In this document: piece after piece, positions 8,023-13,033 of the stretch
Numbering within the stretch: the first letter of the stretch is position 1
How the letters are laid out: the number at the start of each line of letters is the position of its first letter
Origin: an uncultured Chloroflexota bacterium
Lineage (GTDB): Bacteria; Chloroflexota; Dehalococcoidia; UBA3495
Assembly (NCBI GenBank): GCA_913052545.1
Contig: CAJXEF010000048.1
Span: 1-13,033, forward strand
Direction of reading: 5' to 3'
DNA: 13,033 nucleotides
Notes under the pieces: generated by a model
Database searches by the model: none
What the model was told of the DNA's origin: nothing
What the model saw: only the letters and a program-made list of their open reading frames with translations
Made by a program: the position numbers and the translations under genes

Positions 8023-8934
8023 ATGATTTTGCCGATAGAAAAATTATCTGCTGGTCTGGATCTAATAGTGTCTGAAAGTGAGGTAATCCAAGAACTGGGA
8101 AATGGTTATGGCGGTGAAGAAGGGCCTGCGGAAGGTCCATTGTGGTGGGCTGAAAATGAGTTTCTGATTTTTAGTGATATCCATAATAATAGAAGAATGA
8201 AGTGGGATTCTGGCCACGGTATAACAACTTTCCATGAGCCTACTAACCGGTCGAACGGGTTAACTCGTGATTTACAGGGGCGTCTGGTTGCTTGCGAACA
8301 TGATTCCCGTCGCGTGACCAGGCTAGAAGCCGATGGCAGCGTTAGTGTTTTGGCTAATAGTTTTCAAGGAAGACAACTTAATAGGCCAAATGACGTAATC
8401 GTGAAATCCGATGGTAGCATTTATTTCACTGATCCTTGGACCCACAGGAGACCTGCTGAGCAATGGGAGTTGGATTTTTCCGGAGTTTACAGACTATCGG
8501 CGGATTTAGGTACATTAACCTTACTTCTTAAAGACTTCATAGTGCCAAATGGCTTGGCTTTCAGTCCCGATGAACAACAGCTTTTTGTGAACGATTCGCG
8601 GCGGGGGCATATTCGCATATTTGATATTCAAGAAGATGGGACAGTCGCTAGGGCTAGCGATCGAATATTTTGTGACGTGACAGGAGACAAGCCGGGTGTG
8701 CCTGATGGAATGAAGGTAGATGTTGAAGGTAATGTTTATTGCGGTGGCTCAGGAGGATTGTGGATACTAGATCCAAAAGGAGAGCATTTAGGGACTATAG
8801 CACATGGAGCTACAGCTACTACCAACCTGGCTTTTGGCGGAAATGATTGGAAAACGTTATTTTTTACTACTAGGAATTCCTTATGTAGCGTTCAGTGCAA
8901 AATCCCAGGATTACCAGTTCCGAGTAAGCATTAA
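8023..8934 (+). CDS. SMP-30/gluconolactonase/LRE family protein
   Basis: This is a six-bladed beta-propeller lactonase of 303 residues, predicted to hydrolyse sugar or related lactones with a divalent metal in the central tunnel. The four expected metal-site positions can be seen: Glu37 in PAEGPLWW, Asn123 in RPNDVIV, Asn176 in VPNGLAFSPD and Asp228 in GVPDGMKVD. There is no signal peptide, so it should be cytosolic. ATG 8023 is the most upstream start, but its ribosome site is only one base away; TTG 8029 (301 residues) may be the true start. The gene opens a plus-strand run with the cupin and CoA-binding genes, 180 bp and 103 bp apart, so a single transcript is uncertain. A link to the lactone-type amidohydrolase in this window is possible but unproven. 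Confidence 0.9.
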   Translation: MILPIEKLSAGLDLIVSESEVIQELGNGYGGEEGPAEGPLWWAENEFLIFSDIHNNRRMKWDSGHGITTFHEPTNRSNGLTRDLQGRLVACEHDSRRVTRLEADGSVSVLANSFQGRQLNRPNDVIVKSDGSIYFTDPWTHRRPAEQWELDFSGVYRLSADLGTLTLLLKDFIVPNGLAFSPDEQQLFVNDSRRGHIRIFDIQEDGTVARASDRIFCDVTGDKPGVPDGMKVDVEGNVYCGGSGGLWILDPKGEHLGTIAHGATATTNLAFGGNDWKTLFFTTRNSLCSVQCKIPGLPVPSKH

Positions 8935-8957
8935 GCCGTTATACACGACTTAATGCT
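8927..8957 (+). repeat. 9-bp perfect inverted repeat over the SMP-30 stop codon
   Basis: AGCATTAAG (8927-8935) pairs exactly with CTTAATGCT (8949-8957) across a 13-base loop. The left arm contains the TAA stop. No T-run follows, so this is not a standard intrinsic terminator. It may protect the 3' end of the message or act with Rho. Confidence 0.5.
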
Positions 8958-9019
8958 GTAAAACTCAACTTGGATATGAAATATTGCTTGAATGGTTGGA
9001 TAGTCGATTGCGCACTGGG

Positions 9020-9038
9020 CTAAGATGTATTATCTTGG
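9020..9038 (+). repeat. Small hairpin in the cupin leader
   Basis: CTAAGAT and ATCTTGG form a 7-bp stem (one T-G wobble) around GTATT. The right arm lies inside the 14-bp element at 9029-9042, which also occurs at 879-892. Confidence 0.3.
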
Positions 9039-9114
9039 GTTTACGGAACAGTAACGAGCGAAAGGTGTTGGCGTTTTTATAAATCCCAGCAGAAGAATAT
9101 TAAGGGGGAAAAAG

Positions 9115-9471
9115 ATGAGAGTAATCAGAATAAGTGAACTTGATGAAGAACCCGTGGATACTGCCACTCCTATACCGGGATGGACTGGTGGCCAAGTTGT
9201 GCGGACCCGGCAAACATTGATTTCTGAAGGGAGTAGCGAAAATTTTAATTCCAGCGTGGTAAATTTTAAGAAAGGTGCTACTACCGGGTTCCATAAACAC
9301 ACGAGTGATCAGATTTTAGTGGTCACATTGGGGTCTGGGATAGTTGCAACTGAGACCGAAGAGCATGAAATTAATGTTGGGGATGTGGTGCATGTTAAGG
9401 CAGGGGAAAATCACTGGCACGGTGCAAAGGCAGATTCATACATGTCACACATCACTATAACGTGTCCTTAA
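9115..9471 (+). CDS. Small single-domain cupin protein
   Basis: This is a 118-residue single-cupin barrel, full length for the class. The start is ATG 9115, five bases after GGGGGA. Cupin motif 1 is GFHKHTSDQILVVTLGSG (58-75): His60 and His62 are present, but the usual glutamate position reads Asp65/Gln66. Motif 2 is GDVVHVKAGENHWHGA (89-104), with His100 as the third histidine ligand and an extra His102. This resembles small cupins described as carboxymuconolactone-decarboxylase-associated or quercetinase-like, but no reaction can be assigned. There is no signal peptide. It lies 180 bp downstream of the SMP-30 gene and 103 bp upstream of the CoA-binding gene, with hairpins and inverted repeats in both gaps, so it may have its own promoter. 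Confidence 0.85.
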   Translation: MRVIRISELDEEPVDTATPIPGWTGGQVVRTRQTLISEGSSENFNSSVVNFKKGATTGFHKHTSDQILVVTLGSGIVATETEEHEINVGDVVHVKAGENHWHGAKADSYMSHITITCP

Positions 9472-9496
9472 CTTGGATTGGTTTCCCTAACAACCC

Positions 9497-9559
9497 GTGT
9501 GAATAATAGTTGAACTTCCGAATTAGTGGCGACTTTCTTTTGAGGAGAAGTATTCACAC
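9497..9559 (+). repeat. 9-bp perfect inverted repeat in the leader of the CoA-binding gene
   Basis: GTGTGAATA (9497-9505) and TATTCACAC (9551-9559) are exact reverse complements 45 bases apart. The right arm ends five bases before the strong ribosome site at 9564. It could be an operator pair or an RNA stem that brings the ribosome site close to a long loop. Confidence 0.45.
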
Positions 9560-9563
9560 AACG

Positions 9564-9571
9564 TAAGGAGG
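9564..9571 (+). promoter_or_regulatory. Strong ribosome binding site for the CoA-binding protein
   Basis: TAAGGAGG is nearly a full match to the anti-Shine-Dalgarno sequence. It lies three bases before ATG 9575 and six before the adjacent ATG 9578, so initiation at 9578 is slightly favoured. Confidence 0.7.
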
Positions 9572-9574
9572 CAG

Positions 9575-9940
9575 ATGATGGATTTAGTGGAAGAACAGTT
9601 ACGGAACAGCCAGACAATTGCTGTAGTAGGATTGTCCGACAACCCTGAAAGATTTAGCTACCGGGTAGCGAAATATTTGCAAGAACAAGGTTATAAGATT
9701 ATCCCAGTTAATCCTATGCTGGATGAAGTTCTCGGGGAAAAAAGTTATCCGGACCTGAATACCGTACCTGAACCGGTAGATATGGTGGATATATTTCGAC
9801 GTTCAGAATTGGTTGCTCCTGTCGTGGATCAGGCAATAGAAATCAACGCCAAGTATATTTGGATGCAAGATGGGGTTATAGACCATGAGTCCGCTGCTAA
9901 AGCTGAGCAGGCCGGTATCCCGGTTGTAATGGATGATTGA
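9575..9940 (+). CDS. CoA-binding protein (CoA_binding_2, Rossmann fold)
   Basis: This is a small stand-alone CoA-binding domain (PF13380 type, YccU-like) of 121 residues, or 120 if the second of two adjacent ATGs (9578) is used. The N-terminal Rossmann signature is IAVVGLSDNPERFSYRVAKYLQEQG (written here as two parts: IAVVGLSDNPERFSY then RVAKYLQEQG). It is followed by YKIIPVNPML, VDMVDIFRRSE and the conserved IWMQDGVID (about 93-101). The chain ends at IPVVMDD, somewhat earlier than the VVMDRC-type tail I remember for the family. Members bind CoA or acyl-CoA; the physiological role is mostly unknown. The protein is soluble and cytosolic. Two perfect hairpins begin at its stop codon. Confidence 0.9.
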   Translation: MMDLVEEQLRNSQTIAVVGLSDNPERFSYRVAKYLQEQGYKIIPVNPMLDEVLGEKSYPDLNTVPEPVDMVDIFRRSELVAPVVDQAIEINAKYIWMQDGVIDHESAAKAEQAGIPVVMDD

Positions 9941-9974
9941 ACTCTTCGAGTTCACCGTCGCCGGTTCGGCGACG
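9939..9974 (+). repeat. Two back-to-back perfect hairpins after the CoA-binding gene
   Basis: GAACTC-TTC-GAGTTC (9939-9953) starts on the last two bases of the TGA stop. CGTCGCC-GGTTC-GGCGACG (9956-9974) follows two bases later. The second is GC-rich in an AT-rich setting. Neither is followed by a T-run, so they may be transcript-end stabilisers, a Rho-assisted stop or a dispersed repeat. Confidence 0.55.
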
Positions 9975-9991
9975 AGTAAACCACATCTGAA

Positions 9992-10032
9992 CAGCAAGAT
10001 ATTTGCTGACAGTAGTATCAATTGATTTGCTG
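9992..10032 (+). repeat. Hairpin with a duplicated 3' arm in the PAP2 leader
   Basis: CAGCAA (9992-9997) pairs with TTGCTG at 10003-10008 over a GATAT loop. The same ATTTGCTG occurs again at 10025-10032, so the arm has two possible partners. It sits in the leader of the PAP2 gene. Confidence 0.4.
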
Positions 10033-10050
10033 TAAACCTTATAAGGTGTT

Positions 10051-10833
10051 TTGAAGTTTTGTAAATTGGTTGAGTTTAAAGGCCTTGAGGATAGTAAAGA
10101 AGGCAGGCCAGGGTTATCTCATGTTAAAGAGATAACCCTTTTTCTTATTTGTTATGTTGTTTACTTACTGACTAGAGATTTGTTTTTTGATCAATCTACC
10201 GCATTGCAGAACTCTCGCTTAATTATCGATATTGAACGGAGTTTAGGAATTTTAATAGAGCCATCGTTACAGAGTTGGCTCCTTGGTGCTAGCCCTTTTT
10301 TATTAACCATATGCAATTGGCTATACATCATTACGTACTGGCCGGTCATTTTCGGGATAAGCCTTGTCTTATATCTAAGAGATCGTAAAAGTTACTACCA
10401 TTGTCGCAACATTATCTTGATTAACCTTTGCATGGCCTTGGTGATTTTTGTTTTAATCCCTGTAGCTCCCCCGTTCAGATCTCTACCTAGCATAATGGAT
10501 TCAATACAAATCCTAGGTCCGATATTTTATGGTGGACCTGAAATGAGTTGGATATACAATACCACGGCAGCTTTGCCCAGTTTGCATTTCAGTTGGACGT
10601 TGATTTTCGGGATTATATTTGTCCAGAGAGTAAGAGGATTTTACCGAGGGGTAATAGTTATTTATCCTGTCCTGACTTTATATATAATTCTAGTTACCGG
10701 GAATCATTTCTTACTTGATGCAGCGTTGGGGGCCGTGTTGGTAGCAGTTTCTTTTTGTCTGCAGATTTTTCATCGGTCAGTTAAAAACCTGCTAAAAAAG
10801 ACTGCTGCCAACAGAGAAAGGCATTATTGGTAA
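10051..10833 (+). CDS. PAP2-family integral membrane protein (inositolphosphotransferase/phosphatase-like)
   Basis: This is a multi-pass membrane protein of up to 260 residues with the layout of the PAP2_3 (Aur1/Ipt1-like) group, which transfers or removes phosphate-linked headgroups on lipids. There are about six hydrophobic segments, the first at 27-46 (EITLFLICYVVYLLTRDLFF). IPVAPPFR (136-143) is a family signature. The catalytic motifs are PSLHFSW with His179, and GNHFLLDAALG with His219 and Asp223. The only upstream start in frame is TTG 10051 behind AAGGTG (10043-10048), inside a CCTTATAAGG palindrome; no in-frame ATG occurs before residue 128. A terminator-like hairpin covers codons 20-31, so either the gene is attenuated or translation starts differently. 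Its lipid substrate is unknown. Confidence 0.85.
   Translation: MKFCKLVEFKGLEDSKEGRPGLSHVKEITLFLICYVVYLLTRDLFFDQSTALQNSRLIIDIERSLGILIEPSLQSWLLGASPFLLTICNWLYIITYWPVIFGISLVLYLRDRKSYYHCRNIILINLCMALVIFVLIPVAPPFRSLPSIMDSIQILGPIFYGGPEMSWIYNTTAALPSLHFSWTLIFGIIFVQRVRGFYRGVIVIYPVLTLYIILVTGNHFLLDAALGAVLVAVSFCLQIFHRSVKNLLKKTAANRERHYW
10110..10143 (+). terminator. Terminator-like hairpin inside the 5' end of the PAP2 gene
   Basis: AGGGTTATCTC (10110-10120) and GAGATAACCCT (10129-10139) form a perfect 11-bp stem around an 8-base loop, followed by TTTT (five T in all from 10139). This is a textbook intrinsic terminator on the plus strand, yet it lies about 60 bases into the reading frame and overlaps the first membrane segment. 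It could end the upstream transcript or act as an attenuator. Confidence 0.65.
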
Positions 10834-10860
10834 AGACTGGTTCTCTAAATGGTCTTTTTT
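10832..10860 (+). terminator. Intrinsic terminator of the PAP2 gene
   Basis: AAAGACTG (10832-10839) pairs with TGGTCTTT (10850-10857), the last two pairs being wobbles, and the T-run 10855-10860 follows. It starts within the TAA stop. Its T-run overlaps the stop codon of the convergent gene at 10859-10861. Confidence 0.75.
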
Positions 10861-11539
10861 AGGATGGATTAAAAATTAACATCAGAGGTTCAAGCCATGT
10901 TAATAGACCTACACCTATAAGGATTATCTCTGGCATTGTGATTTTCACTGCTGTAAGGTTCGATTGTGCGGATACCGGCTCGGGGAGATTGTCCCAGTAA
11001 TCGTTAAAATTTCTTTGTAATTGAATTAGCATGCCAGCCAAAGTAACAGCTGACAACAAATTCAAAAAAGAAGCAGTTGCGATAGTTCTACTAGTAATAT
11101 CGTTTATAGCAGTTTGAAAACTAAACCAATCCAATAATGATAATATGATGAATAATATTATGGTCCAAGATGGGTGTAGTGAATTAGGTAAGTTTTGATC
11201 GGACATTAACGTCTTAAAGGTTTGGACGTGTTTATAGATCCTAAATAAATTATAAATGGGGACTATCAAGCTCAGGGCATGCCAAACAGGATAAACCGAC
11301 TCTCCTGTCGTATCTTGATAGTGCTTCCAGGTTATATAAAACCAATAAAATAGATAGAGACCATTTGTTAAAAATGCCATCGAAATGATCTTTGTTGGTG
11401 ATATGTAATAAGGCGGGGCGTGCGCCCTTTGTCTTGTCACGTCCACCCCATTGATGGCAGATAGGAGATCATTGCCACAAGCGCTGCAGAAATTGTGGTC
11501 AGGCAGGAATTCCGTTTTACAATAGGGACAATGTGGCAT
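10859..11539 (-). CDS. Zinc-ribbon membrane protein with DUF4234-like domain
   Basis: This is a 226-residue protein of unknown role. The start is ATG at 11539-11537 with AGGA just upstream on the minus strand. Residues 3-22 are a zinc ribbon, CPYC...CSAC (Cys4, Cys7, Cys18, Cys21), of the kind that precedes many bacterial membrane proteins. Residues 45-115 (SPTKIISMAFLTNGLYLFYW, then a WHALSLIVPIYNLFRIYKH segment) look like a DUF4234-type domain. About four hydrophobic segments are visible, near 50-69, 84-102, 124-143 and 155-172, and another at 203-224. It meets the PAP2 gene tail to tail, with its TAA stop inside that gene's terminator. The zinc ribbon should face the cytosol. The domain assignment is by pattern only; the function is unknown. 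Confidence 0.75.
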   Translation of the reverse strand: MPHCPYCKTEFLPDHNFCSACGNDLLSAINGVDVTRQRAHAPPYYISPTKIISMAFLTNGLYLFYWFYITWKHYQDTTGESVYPVWHALSLIVPIYNLFRIYKHVQTFKTLMSDQNLPNSLHPSWTIILFIILSLLDWFSFQTAINDITSRTIATASFLNLLSAVTLAGMLIQLQRNFNDYWDNLPEPVSAQSNLTAVKITMPEIILIGVGLLTWLEPLMLIFNPS

Positions 11540-11709
11540 AGTGTCCTACTAGGAATAATGTTTGAGTGATCCGAAATTGTGACTACGATCGCATTATCTT
11601 AGTTCGTTGTCATGAAAACCTGGATATCTCTCTAATCAGGATCTTACCTTGGCACAGTAAATGTTGCTGAAAATATATTTGTATTTCCCATTGCTATTCT
11701 AGTAAATAT

Positions 11710-13033
11710 TTAAGAATTCTGTCTTCCCCACAGTGGATGCCGGAAACTTGGGGCCAACGCTGGATTTATATTTTGTTTTATACTGGTAGTGATATCTAAG
11801 TTCGTGCTGTCGTCATCGTTCTGTCGGTCTTCCCTTGGTCTATATGGAGTTGATGTTTTGCGTGGATTAATTTGGCTCAAATGGTGCGCGAGGGTCTCTA
11901 GACTATCCAAATTGTGGATTGGAAGAAAATCGTCGACGTATGGTAGGGCGGCCTTGAGACCTTGGGTTAGAGGTTCAAAATCTGGCGCTCCGAGAAGAGG
12001 ATTAAGCCATATTAACCTATAACAACTCCTCTGAAGTCTAGCCATCTCAGTAGATAGGAGGTCAGGTTCTCCCCTGTCCCAACCATCGGATATGATCATT
12101 ACGACAGCGCTGTCTATGGACATTCTTCTTGACCACTTCAGGTTGAAACTACGTAGTGTTTCTCCGATTCTCGTACCGCCCGACCAGTCTAAAACAGATT
12201 TGGAAACTTCATCCACTGCTTGATCTACGCTACGGAAATTCAATTTACGGGTAATACGAGTGAGCCGAGTGGCAAAAAGGAAAGCCTCTAAATGTTTTAC
12301 TTCTCCAGCAATGCTATGGGTGAAGTGAAGTAACATACGACTATAACGTTCCATAGACCCGCTAACGTCACATATCAGTATCAGAGGCCTCGGTTTAAGT
12401 TTATTCTTACGGTGGGCAATGGTTAATAGTTCTCCACCATTACTGAGGTTTGAGCGTAATGTTTTTCGGAAATCGATCGTCAAGCCCTGACCAGCGGTTT
12501 TTCTTCGGCTAAGTTTTTGACCAGGATTCCATGCTAAAGCGGTAATCATGCTTTTTGCCTGGGATATTTCGGATGTCGTATAGTTCGCGAAATCCTTATT
12601 TCTCAAAACATCATTGGGACTGAAAGTTCTGCTAATTTCTATGGTTGGTGGGACATCGTCGCCGATATGGTCTGTGTTATATGCCTCTGGGTCACCCCCG
12701 TTGGTCGATGGCGACATTTGGGGAGGTCTATATCTCCGTTGTTCCCCCATTGAACGGATATCTCTAGTAGTTTGACCTGCAGAAGGTTTCCTCCAAAAAA
12801 CTTGAAAAGCTTCGTCGAACAAGGGGAAATGAGATTTGTTATGGACTAACAATGATCTGGCGGCGTTTTTGAAATCTTGTTTGGAGCTTATGGGAATATC
12901 TTCAGTAGAACGTACTAGGTCTATAAGGTTGCCTGCGCCAAATTTAAGGCCCATTCGATGTAATAATTCACCAAACAGCATTAGATTTACCAAAATCGGT
13001 TCTTTTTCGTCAGCTACGATGTCAGCGGGCCTA
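11710..13033 (-). CDS. VWA domain protein, CoxE-like (5' end open at the window edge)
   Basis: This is a cytosolic von Willebrand A protein of the CoxE/DUF58-related type, usually encoded beside a MoxR AAA+ ATPase and thought to help assemble or activate metalloenzymes. The frame is open to base 13033. In-frame TTG (12993) and ATG (12981) lack good ribosome sites, so the true start probably lies outside the window. Numbered from 12993, the N-terminus has LMLFGELLHRMGLKFGAGN and LLVHNKSHFPLFDEAFQVFW, both typical of CoxE. A polar linker follows (70-140). The VWA domain has a complete MIDAS: CDVSGSM (Asp209, Ser211, Ser213), SGGTRIG (Thr274) and ISDGWDRG (Asp303). RLIWLNPLLGAPDFEPLTQG and a PYVDDFLPIHNLDSL motif finish the domain, and a polar tail of about 50 residues follows. 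The right neighbour could not be checked. Confidence 0.9.
   Translation of the reverse strand, partial: RPADIVADEKEPILVNLMLFGELLHRMGLKFGAGNLIDLVRSTEDIPISSKQDFKNAARSLLVHNKSHFPLFDEAFQVFWRKPSAGQTTRDIRSMGEQRRYRPPQMSPSTNGGDPEAYNTDHIGDDVPPTIEISRTFSPNDVLRNKDFANYTTSEISQAKSMITALAWNPGQKLSRRKTAGQGLTIDFRKTLRSNLSNGGELLTIAHRKNKLKPRPLILICDVSGSMERYSRMLLHFTHSIAGEVKHLEAFLFATRLTRITRKLNFRSVDQAVDEVSKSVLDWSGGTRIGETLRSFNLKWSRRMSIDSAVVMIISDGWDRGEPDLLSTEMARLQRSCYRLIWLNPLLGAPDFEPLTQGLKAALPYVDDFLPIHNLDSLETLAHHLSQINPRKTSTPYRPREDRQNDDDSTNLDITTSIKQNINPALAPSFRHPLWGRQNS

Noticed and set aside
9068..9083. TTGGCG and TATAAA before the cupin gene as a promoter
   Set aside because: The two boxes are only a few bases apart, and no -35 lies at the right distance from TATAAA.
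9030..9302. Two overlapping minus-strand open frames
   Set aside because: Both are antisense to the cupin gene, which has clear family motifs and a good ribosome site.
9803..10021. 72-codon minus-strand open frame
   Set aside because: It is antisense to the CoA-binding gene and its downstream hairpins, with no supporting features.
11540..11709. Search for a small gene or promoter in the gap after the VWA gene
   Set aside because: Only a GATAAT-like -10 on the minus strand was seen, without a matching -35; no hairpin with a T-run and no coding signal.

Overview
The window is an ordinary-looking stretch of bacterial chromosome of roughly 43% GC (estimated by eye). It is densely packed with genes and I see no insertion sequence, phage gene, CRISPR array, tRNA or rRNA. 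ligA, an NAD-dependent DNA ligase gene, marks it as bacterial. The mix of a PAP2-family lipid enzyme with an IPC-synthase-like layout, a small CoA-binding protein, a CoxE-like VWA protein, an acyl-CoA dehydrogenase, an SMP-30 lactonase and a COG3618 amidohydrolase would suit a free-living heterotroph, possibly a marine Chloroflexota (SAR202/Dehalococcoidia-like). That placement is inference and has not been tested by a search.

Layout. (1) 1-746, minus strand: the 5' part of ligA, cut by the left edge. (2) 967-4744, plus strand: a probable three-gene operon of acyl-CoA dehydrogenase, class I/II aminotransferase and class III (dialkylglycine-decarboxylase-like) aminotransferase, behind a good sigma-70-like promoter. 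(3) 4759-6762, minus strand: a two-gene unit of COG3618 amidohydrolase and DHDPS-superfamily aldolase/lyase. It meets the first operon tail to tail with only 14 bp between the stop codons. (4) 6914-7591, minus strand: an unrecognised soluble coiled-coil protein, closed by a clear intrinsic terminator. (5) 7592-8022: a 431-bp AT-rich divergent intergenic region with inverted repeats and a perfect TATAAT box. (6) 8023-9940, plus strand: SMP-30/gluconolactonase, single-domain cupin and CoA-binding protein, separated by leaders of 100-180 bp that contain hairpins and inverted repeats. (7) 10051-10833, plus strand: a PAP2-family membrane protein with a TTG start. A perfect terminator-like hairpin lies inside its first 31 codons, and a conventional terminator follows the gene. 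(8) 10859-11539, minus strand: a zinc-ribbon membrane protein. (9) 11710 to the right edge, minus strand: a CoxE-type VWA protein, open at its 5' end.

Functionally the middle of the window reads as small-molecule catabolism: amino-group removal (two PLP enzymes), acyl-CoA oxidation, lactone hydrolysis (SMP-30, amidohydrolase) and retro-aldol cleavage of keto acids (DHDPS family). No substrate can be named from sequence alone. I found no strong candidate for a wholly new system. The best unexplained signals are the terminator-like hairpin and repeat-rich leader of the PAP2 gene, a 14-bp element shared at nearly the same distance upstream of two genes, and the orphan coiled-coil protein.
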